Assembly: GCF_958979055.1 (NCBI RefSeq)
Contig: NC_084893.1
Span: 29,349,987 to 29,413,986, forward strand
Length of the DNA stretch: 64,000 nucleotides
Source: Alnus glutinosa
Lineage: Eukaryota; Streptophyta; Magnoliopsida; Fagales; Betulaceae
Direction: 5' to 3'
Each line of letters starts with the position of its first letter. Position 1 is the stretch's first letter. A program made the translations under genes and the position numbers. Below the pieces are notes generated by a model. That model was not told where the DNA came from, searched no databases, and saw nothing but the letters and a program-made list of their open reading frames with translations. Positions 24,993-34,807 of the stretch are shown one piece after another.

Positions 24993-24999
24993 CTTCTAG

Positions 25000-25990
25000 A
25001 GAAAACGATTTTTCTTAAGAATGTTTCGATGAGCTATGTACGTATTGCCTAGAATAACATACTTTCTTTTCCTTCAATAATATTTCATTCACTCCAGTAT
25101 ATATGAAGCCTAACATTTCATTCATTTGGTATTGGAAGCCATATAATAATATAATCCCTTATCATCGATTAATTGTCCATGCCTAGCTACTCCCAACAAT
25201 TTTGATACCTGAGCAAACCACAAGGATCTCTCATATAAAATTAAAAGCACAGGAATTGAGTTTATAAAAGTTGAAATTACAGGGGAAGATTTAGTATTTT
25301 TTCACATAGAAATATATCGGTCTAAAGTTTTTCTATCCATGGCCGGGCTGCCCTCATGATCGATTAATGTTGAGGCATGATTTCGTCTTGGAGGAAATTA
25401 AAGAACCAAAATTTTTGGACTACAAAAATAAAAATAAAAGTGAAGACAACTTCTAATTCTCCCAAAGAAAAGCTAGTACTGTTGGTTTACTCCTTATAAA
25501 TTAATCTAATAAAAGTTAATTTGAGACCTTCTATTCATCCATCTCCCATCCATCCTTTTTTAAATAGAACCTAGCTACAGATCTCTAAATGATATTTTTC
25601 TAAAAAAATAAGAGATGGATAGGACCTAGATGAAAAAATAACATTTCTCTAAAAAAAAAAAATCTATAAATTAGTTGATGAATCAAATCTCTAATTAAGC
25701 TCTTAATGTACTGCTCTCTCATTAAGTACAATTGTACAAAGCATCATGGGTATCCAAAAATATGTAATGAAAATATATATCATAGCCAGTTCATGCAGTA
25801 ATACTAATGGTTTCCCATTATAAAAATAATTAAGCGCGTGTCAAATGAATCTATGAAGTGCTTAATTGGCATTAATTAGCATTCACCATCAGTTGAAAAA
25901 AAAGAAAAAGAAAAGGATCGAAAACAGTACTGTTAGATGTCTCAAAGGAGACGGAAAGGGGACGGAAATTAATGTACCGTACGTTAATTA
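25000..25990. other. Intergenic part of unit 1
   Basis: No gene recognised. The sequence is collinear with about 32540-33600 in unit 2. It includes the stretch at 25787-25818 that forms the empty site for the transposon at 35983-37349. Confidence 0.5.
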
Positions 25991-25996
25991 ATTTGA

Positions 25997-26174
25997 GTAA
26001 TGCTACACATCATCCCCTTGTCCTCCTTTTGTCCCCTAAAAATTGATGTGGCTCTTAAAATCATCATTGAATTTTTGATATATCACTCTTGTATTTTGAT
26101 TCAATAGTGATTTTAAGAGCCACATCAATTTTGGGAGGACAAAAGGAGGACAAGAGGATGATGTGTAGCATTAC
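25997..26174. mobile_element. Foldback MITE upstream of the 127-aa gene
   Basis: Terminal inverted repeats GTAATGCTACACATCATCC and GGATGATGTGTAGCATTAC are perfect. The arms continue through CTTGTCCTCCTTTTGTCC and its complement. It belongs to the same family as 2435-2594. It is absent from the corresponding part of unit 2 and sits about 190 bp before the TATA run of the next gene. Confidence 0.8.
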
Positions 26175-26365
26175 ATCTATAAAACACGATGTTGTTATGA
26201 GCAAATCAATGATCTCGCACGCGTGTAAGAAGATCGAGTTGGTTGAGAGAAAGAGATCAAGAAATGCATATATACGACAATTATGATCGAGTGCATGCAA
26301 TTGTGAACATGCATGTATGGATGCAACAAAATAATGGTGGCAATAATGCTATAACTTAATTCGAC

Positions 26366-26380
26366 TATATATATATATAA
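26366..26380 (+). promoter_or_regulatory. TATA run of the 127-aa gene
   Basis: TATATATATATATAA lies about 90-100 bp before the ATG at 26467. It predicts a leader of about 60 nt. Confidence 0.5.
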
Positions 26381-26466
26381 TGCAGGCAATTAGATAATCA
26401 AAAACAACCTTGCACGCACGTACACAAAACTAGACAACGTACTCGATCAGGCACGGAAAGAGAGAG

Positions 26467-26964
26467 ATGGATTTTCACAAGAAGAAAGGCGAAGAGATCG
26501 AGGGGGCTGTCGGCGAGAGCAAGAAGAAAGGGAAAGAGAAGGCCAATGCAAGTTATCAAACAAAAAAAGAGTCGGGAACTTTTCATGTAAACTACGAAAT
26601 GGACATTAAGAAGACTATCAATCTTGATATGCCGATGAGTCTTCAAGGGTTGAAGAAAATGATTAACATTGCTGGAAAAGATATTGTAGGAGACGAGGGA
26701 CAGACAAACTTGGATTCACATCACTTCATCTATTGTGACGGATGGAAGTATCGCGCTGTCAACACTGAGAAGGAATTCAAGAAAATGCAGTAAGAATATT
26801 TTAGATTAATTAGAATATATATTATATATCCATCTTTCTTTCTTTCTTTTTTACTGTTTAAACATTATATATGGTTTTATTTTAATTAATGACCATTTTT
26901 CAGGGACAGCTATTATTCAAATGCAAAGGTGGTTCCCTCCGATAACAAAGATTCTGATGACTAG
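26467..26964 (+). CDS. Small lysine-rich protein of unrecognised family (127 aa)
   Basis: Two exons, 26467-26789 and 26904-26964 (GTAAGA ... TTTCAG, phase 2), give 127 aa. The first 36 residues are strongly charged (MDFHKKKGEE ... KKKGKEK) with no signal peptide or membrane segment. A middle region (GTFHVNYEMDI ... SLQGLKKMI ... HHFIYCDGWKYRA) is followed by an acidic tail (SDNKDSDD) encoded by the second exon. Gene plan and middle region resemble the 107-aa protein at 34808-35405: same two-exon form, same phase-2 intron near the C-terminus, same TATA spacing, charged tail. I do not recognise the family. The gene sits inside duplication unit 1 downstream of F-box copy 1 and is missing at the equivalent place in unit 2 (about 33625-33870). 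Confidence 0.6.
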
Positions 26965-26999
26965 GCTATTGATCGATCTAATAAAACGATGGCAATGGC

Positions 27000-28140
27000 C
27001 CTTTTGTCTCCTAGCCTGGATGATCAAAAGTGCATGTTATCAAAGAGAGTTTTTAATAAATTAAAGTATATTATTTATGTGCCATTTTATACTCCCACAC
27101 AATAATATAAAATATTTTAGAATTCTTGAGTTAATTAGTTGCTCAAGGAAAAAAATTAATTTAATCACTACTTACATAATAAAGACATCCAATATGGATG
27201 TCAAGAAACAGCCGTGGCAATGAACTCAATATTTCTATGCCTTTTTTTGTTTTTTTATTGAGATTTGCCATTTAGCATTCTTCCAGCATTTTCATCGCGG
27301 CATACTTAACTCATCCTTAAGTATTGTAATTCCCCACTTTATCTATGGATTTTTGTGGAGCTTTTCTTTGATTTTTTGGCAACCATATATATATATATAT
27401 GGCATTGTCGATTTTTATTTTCCGACTGATTGCAATCAAATTGATATTTTTCATATCAATTCAATAACAAGAAACATTTTTTTTTTTTTTTTTTTATATA
27501 TATTTTTTTCAGGGCTTAAAATAAAATAAGATAGATTATAGTATAAGATTTCTAGCTAGGAAAGTTGCAATAAAACAAGCACTATATGGTAACCTCAAAT
27601 ACAACAAGGTTGTAATGGTGAGACATTGGCTAGACTCGATCTGCCAAAAAAATGTGACTTGTGAAGCTGAAATTTTATAGGGAGCCCAACACTTTTTTTT
27701 AAAAAAATATTTAAAATTAGGGTGGAAAACTACCTATTCTATTATGATAAATTGTGGGTCTATTCGATAAGAGTTTTAAAAAAAGTTAAAAAGTTGAGAA
27801 TTGATTCGGTGGAAGTCACATTTGAGAAAAATCGAAAATTAATTTGGTAAATTTTAGAAGTATTATGTAAAAAATAAAAATTGAGAAACAGTTTTTTAAA
27901 ATAAAAAAGTCTAAAATTAATTTGTAGCATAACAATGGCGATGCCGCCACCGTGGTGGTGCTCTGGAAGCTTTGGCAGTGGCCTCCAAGCTACCAGATCT
28001 GATTGATGGCGCTTGAAAAGTTGCTGGAGTGGGCTAGTGGTCATCACAGGGCTACTGAATCTGATTTGCAAAATTCTAATAGCTGTCAGATTAATTGGCG
28101 GTAACCACAAGGTTGCCAAATCTTGTTGCGGTCACTATGG
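27000..28140. other. Intergenic DNA of unit 1
   Basis: No gene recognised. It contains a T-run near 27477-27497 and sequence collinear with unit 2 (27100-27240 against 33860-33990). The open frame on the minus strand at 27760-28119 is not supported by any recognisable domain. Confidence 0.4.
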
Positions 28141-28158
28141 GGCCACTACACTGTGGCC

Positions 28159-28284
28159 CGGGAAATGATTGTTGCACAAAATGAGCATAACACCCCCCTC
28201 ACATGAGAGTGGGCCCGGGCCCCACCCTCATGTAAGGGGGTGTTGTGCTCATGTTGTGCCCATGTAATAAACTTAGTATTTCCC
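28159..28284. mobile_element. Long GC-centred foldback (MITE-like)
   Basis: An inverted repeat starts GGGAAAT and ends GTATTTCCC. The inner arms carry AACACCCCCCTCACATGAG and its near complement CTCATGTAAGGGGGTGTT. The arms meet at the palindrome GGGCCCGGGCCC, so the predicted hairpin has almost no loop. Confidence 0.65.
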
Positions 28285-28995
28285 ATGACCGTCAGATGAT
28301 GATGGCTACTATAAAACATGTGCATGGGCTCATAAGATTTGAACTAGTGAAATGCCCCTAGATTTGGAGCATTTGAAGATGGAGGGGCCATTTTAGTTAA
28401 TATTTGTAGCTTGATACTGAGTCCGTGGGATGGATAAACTGCACCCTCCATCATTAATTTAATTGAGCAATACCAATATCAATTTTTATTATTATTTTTA
28501 AATGACCAACTAAGGAGGGGAAGGAAAATTCATTGGTGCGTAGTTTTTAGCCGATTAATGAATATCAATTTAAACAGTTGTATATAGACCATTAAACCTT
28601 AATTATGAGCACTTTGACAAGAAATGTCACCTATCTAAACGAATAATTTTGAATAGAATACAGCATCATCATCACCATCACTTGTTAATTTGTTCATTGA
28701 TTTGGGAAAATCTTCCTTTGCCTTATCATGACAAATTCGTTTGTTAGATGTCATTATCAAAGTACCAAAAATATAATACTTAAGTTCAAAGGCTTTCTAA
28801 ATAGAGAAATCAAAGTTGTACCAAAATGCATTGAGATAAATGGCCACGTAATGTACAAAGAGAAACGACGGAGACCTCACATGCGCATGCAGTTAAATAC
28901 GACAAGAATTGAGAATTAACTTGATCATCAAGAGATTATATGATTGATGGTTGCCGGATGGAACAGAAGGAAGAAAATTTGTGAAGGTTCTCCTG

Positions 28996-29954
28996 TAACA
29001 GTTTCGATTTATTGTTACTAATTTCTAGGTAATTCTAGGGTTAGGTTTAGAGATTTTGTAATGGAAATTGGAATGTAAAAGAGAAAAACGATAAATTGAT
29101 AAAGGAACGGAAGATCAGAAAAATTAATGAATGAAAACATTAATGAAAGTTACATTGAAATGATTTGGCAACGTTAGAGAGTGCCAATTTCCTTAACAAC
29201 ATTCGAGAGTGCTAATCTCCTCTTGTTCCAATAACAATATAATGATCACAAATTCCCTACAATTAAACTATTGAACTTTATATATAGACAAAGTTTTAAG
29301 CTAATTCTAACCATCAGAATGAGCCAAGCCCATTCAGCCCATTCCATTCCTAATAATGGGATTGTTTCATCTTCCAAGTAGTTTTTGCAACAGTATGTTG
29401 TCCAGCAATATATAATCTTTGACTAGCATCAATATCTTCGTAACTCGCGCGCTGCTTTACCACCTTTCAGTCTTCCACCTTATTCACTCTCTCTCTCTCT
29501 CTTAGCAACGAACAGCGCCTCTCTCACCTTATTCTAGCTCCTCTCTCTCTCTCAGGAATCCTGCCTGTCTCCAACGAAGCAGCTTCTCTCCGTCACTCTC
29601 GGGGACTCGGTCAAGGTAACCTTCTTTTCTCTCTCATTTTTTGATTCCCCTATTTCGTTAAGACTATGTCAGATGCGGGTTTATTTTAGCAACGTATGGG
29701 ATTTATTTTGCTAAAGTTTTGAAAAATTTAGTTGTGGGTTTCTCTGAATGTGCGGGTATGGGTGGAATTTTGGTCCCAAAATTTTATTGTTTTTCGTTTG
29801 AATTGGTGTAATGGGAATGTGAAAAGGTCGCTCGATCTCTCGTGTATTTAGAGCTTGGATATGTAATAAAGGATGGGATGAGTTTTTCAAGTTTTGTTGA
29901 GAAATTGTGTTGGAAAGTGTCTATCAAGTGTTTGATGAAATGTCTTAGTAAGAG
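28996..29954. other. Insert between the two duplication units
   Basis: This segment is not shared by the two units. Its left part (29000-29400) looks like an LTR remnant in antisense. Its right part (about 29440-29640) looks like a 5' gene leader: TC-rich tracts, then ACTCGGTCAAG|GTAACC, a good splice donor followed by T-rich intron-like DNA. No reading frame follows, so the leader seems to be an orphaned promoter/5' UTR fragment. Confidence 0.4.
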
Positions 29955-30640
29955 AGAATGGGGTTTTATACAAGGAACTTTTTTGGCTTATGAAAACATC
30001 TTAATTAGGGACTAAATTTTATGTTCAAAATTCAAAATGCGTGCAGTATACATAAAGAATGCAATCAAAGATGGAATCAAAATCAGCTCAATTCTAGAAG
30101 CGTAATTAAAGTGGGAAACATTAGCACTTGAGATATGATACGTTTACAATTTCTGTACAACTTTATGAATTTTTTTAAAATAAACCATTGGACATGTATG
30201 AAAACAAATCCAATGGTTAGTTTGAAAAAACGTTATTGGAGTTTATAAGAGTTGTGTCAAGAGTCGTACAACAATCATTTATCTTACTTAGTACCTAAAA
30301 TATTTTTTGGACTGCGAAATATTTTCTTGGAGATTGAGGATCCTGGTTCCATTACTTTGGATTTGATTCCCATGTTTTACGCTTAAAGAAAAGGGTAGTA
30401 AATTTATGGGCTTAGCTAATTATAGAAAATACCTATCAGAGTTGAGGAGAAAAGCAACAGTAGTTTTTCTTCGCTTTTATTTATTTTTATTGTTGTCGAA
30501 ATAGCCCAGAAAATCATGGTTTTTGAATTTCCTTTAGTACAAAATCATGCAGGCAGTTCGTTATCAGAAAAACCTTTATAACTTGAATTATTTGTTTTCT
30601 TGCCCTTCACGGTAATAATGAATGGGCTCCGTGTAATATA

Positions 30641-30648
30641 CTATATAC
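30641..30648 (+). promoter_or_regulatory. Altered TATA region of F-box gene 2
   Basis: The position equivalent to CTATATAAA in copy 1 reads CTATATAC here. The leader intron is 30780-31045 (CAG|GTAAGT ... TGTGCAG), nearly twice as long as in copy 1 because of the inserted F-box fragment. Confidence 0.45.
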
Positions 30649-30889
30649 AGCTTCCTGAAGTTCTACATATATACAGATTTCCAGGGCTTCATATGTATGC
30701 TTTATTCACCTACCAAGTTAAACGAAGCCGTACGTGCATCTTCCTGTACGTTATAGGCTTCATCATATTCAGTATCCAGGTAAGTATGTCGGATTACTTT
30801 GTCCAAGTTGCATGTCTTTAAGATATATGTTGACTATAAGTGGATGATCTTGATATTTGTTTGAAAGGTTTCATAAACACCACAGAATC

Positions 30890-31002
30890 AAAAATTTTGC
30901 AATTGGCATTTGCTGAAAATGAAAAGATGCCAAAGTAATTGTGGTCTCTCTGGGGATTCTGTTTGGATTGAACCCAAATGGATTGAGCCATCTCTAGCCA
31001 TT
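30890..31002 (+). pseudogene. F-box gene 3'-end fragment inside the leader intron of copy 2
   Basis: About 113 bp matches the last codons of the F-box genes (equivalent to about 32126-32238 of copy 2), in the same orientation. The fragment is preceded by AACACCACAGAATCAA, which resembles the start of the F-box coding region (AACACTACAGAATCAA). It is bounded by GTTTGAAAG on both sides (near 30859 and 31003). It differs from both intact copies (CCAAAGTAATTG against CCCAAGGTCTTG and CCGAAGTTCTTG). Confidence 0.75.
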
Positions 31003-31066
31003 GTTTGAAAGCAATAAGCAATCAATTCCATTTTTCATTGTGCAGAATAATTAAGATATTGCAAGG

Positions 31067-32248
31067 ATGGGGAAAAGAAGAAAAAACACTACAGAATCAA
31101 GTACAACGCCGACAGTTGAAAATCAAAGATGTTGGTCCAGTCTTCCCGTAGATCCTTTAACAATGATAATCAGATGCTTATGCTTTCTTGACCATTTCTC
31201 TTTCCGTGCGGTCTGTAAGCAGTGGCGTTTAGCTTCAAAGAATTGCCCGGTGCAATACCCACTTTGGCTCATGATCTCGAGGAACTCCACGGCTACTAAA
31301 TGGGAGTTTGGGGACCCCTCCACCAGGCGCATATACACAGTTGATGTCCCAGAGTTATGCAGGAGCAGCACAAGGTTGCTGCTCTCAAAGCATGGCTGGC
31401 TCCTTGTGTTTTCTTCGGAACCTTCCCCATCTCTATTCTTCTTCAATCCATTCTCTCGAGCACGGATAGATCTCCCTTGGTCAACTGACTTCTCTGGAAT
31501 GACACACATGTTGAAGTTCAGATATCGCCGGACTATGATCAATGACTACATGCCAGTTTTTGCTCTATCAGCACCCCCAACATCCCCCCATTGCATTGTC
31601 TATGCCGCCACCTATATTTATGAGGAAAACCTTGAAATCAGCTTCTGTCGCCGCGGTGACAGTACTTGGACTACAAGGAGAGTTGACAAAACTCCAGGAA
31701 TCAAATTTGCACCTATTAAGAATGCAATGGTCCATGCTGGGATATTCTATTGGGTGGAGAAGGAGGGGCGGGTCAGGGCATACCGAGAGACTGACAAAGG
31801 CGACAAATATAGATGTTTTAGAAGAGCCAAGCTAGCTCTTCGCGATGACAAGGTTTACTCATACATGGTAGACTCCGGAGATGGGAAAGTGTCGATGTGT
31901 GTTGATTTTCCTTTGATGGGGCCGAGGCAAGCCATTACTCTCTTAGAGGATATCGACGACCCAATTGAGATTGAAAATTTGGAAAGTTATGACGACAAAT
32001 ATCGTGTAAACCGCAAACGTGATGGGTATGCAACACTGGGGCCGTCTTGGCTGCGGCTGGATAGTTTCCCTGTTGGTTCTTGGTGTCTCTCATCATCTGA
32101 CTCTGAGGATGATCATGGTCCAAAATTTTGCAATTGGCATTTGCTGAAAATGAAAAGATGCCGAAGTTCTTGTGGTCTCTCAGGGGATTCTGTTTGGATT
32201 GAACCCAAATGGATTGAGCCATCACTAGCCATTGCATGGTGTACTTAA
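31067..32248 (+). CDS. F-box protein with DUF295-type C-terminal region (copy 2)
   Basis: A single coding exon of 393 aa, duplicate of the gene at 22767. The F-box (about residues 22-60) is unchanged from copy 1. Substitutions cluster in the middle (RRTMINDY against RRTIIYDY, TYIYEENLEISFCRRGD against TYIDEENFEISFCRHGD, RVRAYRE against RVMAYRE) and near the end (KRCRSSCG against KRCPRSCG, AWCT against AWST). The expected role, as a substrate receptor of an SCF ubiquitin ligase, is as for copy 1. Its leader intron carries a duplicated F-box fragment and its TATA box is altered, so expression may differ. The frame is intact, which argues against a simple pseudogene. Confidence 0.84.
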   Translation: MGKRRKNTTESSTTPTVENQRCWSSLPVDPLTMIIRCLCFLDHFSFRAVCKQWRLASKNCPVQYPLWLMISRNSTATKWEFGDPSTRRIYTVDVPELCRSSTRLLLSKHGWLLVFSSEPSPSLFFFNPFSRARIDLPWSTDFSGMTHMLKFRYRRTMINDYMPVFALSAPPTSPHCIVYAATYIYEENLEISFCRRGDSTWTTRRVDKTPGIKFAPIKNAMVHAGIFYWVEKEGRVRAYRETDKGDKYRCFRRAKLALRDDKVYSYMVDSGDGKVSMCVDFPLMGPRQAITLLEDIDDPIEIENLESYDDKYRVNRKRDGYATLGPSWLRLDSFPVGSWCLSSSDSEDDHGPKFCNWHLLKMKRCRSSCGLSGDSVWIEPKWIEPSLAIAWCT

Positions 32249-32249
32249 T

Positions 32250-33832
32250 TAATATATATGTTAATTTATGTGTGCATGTCACAGTTTGAAATTAATGTAG
32301 CTTTGGTGGAGTATCAAACATGAGCAAGTGTCAGTCAAAGGTGAACACCAAGACAACATATGTTTTTTTTTCCCTAATCTTTTTTCCTTGTTGGGGCCAT
32401 TGAAATCCGTACTTTCCAACATGGGTGACGCCACTCTTTTTATAGAGTTGAACACACGGCATGCATGACTGTTATCATGAATTCCATTGAACAGAAATTG
32501 GATAATTAAGAAACTATTTACCAAATGCCTTCTAAAGAAAACAACTTTTCTTAAGAATGTTTCAATGAGATATGTATTCCCTAGAACAACTTACTTTCTT
32601 TTCCTTGAATATTTCATTCACTCAGGTATGAAGCCTAAACATTTCATTTGGCCTGGGAAGCCTTGTAGTTAATCGCTTAATTACTTATTATCAAACTAAA
32701 CTTCAAGGAACATACCAAACCAAATCTTAAGGCCAATTCACCAGCCAATAAAAAGTCTTCCATGAATATTTTCGTTTGTACCCAACAATGGTAAATCTTA
32801 ACAACAATTTAATTTGAAAACAATGTTGATTTTAAGAAATTTACTCCGTGGAATACCCTAGAAATTCTAGGGAATCCAGATCCGAAAGATTGGGCCTCAT
32901 CCTTCGGTGAACCAAATATTGAATGAAAGAATGTATATGTTGTTTAGGAAAGAAATGAGTTTCATTAAAAAGTCCTTATAATATCATTAAAAATCATGGC
33001 CTGCCCTCATGATTAATGTTGAGGCATGATTTCGTCTTGGAGGAAATTAAAGAACCACAATTTCTGGTGTTTTTGGACTACAAAAATAAAAATAAAAGTG
33101 AAGACAACTTCTTTCCCAAAGAAAAGCGACTGTGGTTTGCTCCTTATTCCTTAATTACTCTCACAAAATTTTGAGGCCTACTATTCCTCCCTCTACCAAT
33201 CATTTTATTTTATTTTTAAAAAAAATTTCACTATTGGATATGTAGAACGTACCCACAAATCTCTAAATGACATTTTTCTAAAAAAATAATAATAATAAGA
33301 GATGGATATATAGGAGACGAAAAAAATAACATTTCTCTAAAAAAATTCTATGAATTAGTTGATGAATCAAATCTCTAAGCTCTTAATTAATTAATGACTA
33401 GTGCTCTCTCATTAAGTACAAAGCATGGGTATCCAAAAATATGTAATGAATATCCCAGCCAGTTCATGCAGTACTAACGACATTAATTGCTCTTGGCAAA
33501 TGAATCTACCATCAGTATAATAAAATAATAATAATAATGATAATAAAATAAGAAGAAGGAGGAGGAGGAGGAGGAGGAGGAGGAAATTAAACGTACAATG
33601 TTAGAAGTCTCAGAGGAGACGGAAAGGCGACGAAAATGACACCATTAATTTTGTGGAAGAAGATGTAGTTATTGTTCTATATTTCTCTCCTTAATTACAT
33701 GATGTCATTATGCTGATCAGTATCATGAAATTTCAGTTTTCAAATTTTGTTTTGTTTGCCTTTAACGGTGTATATACATGGTGTCACATTATTTACAAAT
33801 TTGAATTGACGTGACAATATTTATATACCATC

Positions 33833-33867
<35 letters not shown>

Positions 33868-34470
33868 TTCTAATTTAGAATTTTTTTAGTTAATTAGTTG
33901 CTTCAAGGAAAAAATTTTGATCACTTGAATAAAGACATATCCAATATGTCGCAAGAAACAGCCGCGGAAATGAACTAATCAATATTTCTATCCATTTTTT
34001 TTTTTTAAAATTGAGATATGTTATTTAGTATTCTCACATCATTTCCAAATGACATGCATGACATGCTTAATACACTTTCAAATCAATCTCATTAATTAAA
34101 AAGGAAAAAAAAATTCCGCCTTATCCCTCCTCCCCCCAATAATATTGTAATTCGCCTCTCTCTATCTATGGATTTTTGTAGAGCTTTTGTTTGATTTTTT
34201 GGCAACAGTATTTGGCATTGGCTAACAATTTTAAGTGTTTTAATTCGGATTGATTTCTAAAAGATATCAAGGTTGTATCAAAATGCATTGAGATAAATGG
34301 CCACAGGCCACGTATTAATGTACAAATTAAGAGAAATTCACATGCGCATGCAGTTAAATATGACAAGAGTTGAGAATTAACTTTATCATCAAGGAATTAA
34401 TCATCTGATTGATTGTTGCCGGACGGAACGACAGAAGGAAGAAAATTTGCGAAGGTTCTCCCAAGGAGAT
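32250..34470. other. Intergenic part of unit 2
   Basis: No gene recognised. It contains the empty site for the TRIM-like insertion (about 32525-32542), a GGA-repeat at about 33555-33582, a TA-run at about 33838-33864, and the place where the 127-aa gene would be expected (about 33625-33870), which holds unrelated DNA. Confidence 0.5.
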
Positions 34471-34690
34471 GGAAGAAGGCAAGAAGAGTTATTAATGAGT
34501 TATTTTTGTAAGTTAATAATGCGTTCTTATTAATTAAAAAAAAAAAAAAAAATTATTTCCTTAATTTGTAAATATGAAATTCTTTAATCAAGCCTGCAAC
34601 ACCACCATAACTGATCTACAAGCTAAGGCAACGAATAAATGCAAAAGGACCATGCTTTTTCTCTTTCCACACGACCCCGGCCATCAACTG

Positions 34691-34702
34691 CATATATATA
34701 AA
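34691..34702 (+). promoter_or_regulatory. TATA box of the 107-aa gene
   Basis: CATATATATAAA lies about 106-117 bp before the ATG at 34808. A five-fold CAGG tandem repeat (about 34706-34728) falls right at or near the expected transcription start. Confidence 0.55.
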
Positions 34703-34807
34703 CATGCAGGCAGGCAGGCAGGCAGGCACAGATCACAAACATATGTAGTACAAAATTTCACCTCGACTTTCTTCCTCGTTTCATATTGGTGCTGCATTTA
34801 CGTAGGC

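Larger units (their letters stand above)
21775..28995 (+). repeat. Segmental duplication unit 1 (F-box block)
   Basis: This block is collinear with 29955-34470. Shared landmarks include GGAACTTTTTTGGCTTATGA (about 21796 and 29968), the F-box leader and gene, ATTTCGTCTTGGAGGAAATT (about 25380 and 33028), CCAGTTCATGCAGTA (about 25787 and 33460), CAAGAAACAGCCG (about 27204 and 33953) and GGAAGAAAATTTG (about 28970 and 34440). Unit 1 differs by a TRIM-like insertion, a MITE, the 127-aa gene, and loss of everything after AAGGTTCTCC at 28995. Confidence 0.85.
29955..34470 (+). repeat. Segmental duplication unit 2 (F-box block)
   Basis: Collinear with 21775-28995 (landmarks given there). Relative to unit 1 it lacks the TRIM-like element, the 25997-26174 MITE and the 127-aa gene. 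It contains an extra F-box 3' fragment in the leader intron, and it continues past AAGGTTCTCC into the 107-aa gene. Confidence 0.85.

Noticed and set aside
27760-28119. 119-aa frame on the minus strand
   Set aside because: Low-complexity C-terminal half, no start context, and partly AT-rich intergenic DNA; no domain recognised.
34574-34807. Upstream in-frame extension of the 107-aa gene
   Set aside because: It precedes and spans the TATA box, so it is unlikely to be transcribed.
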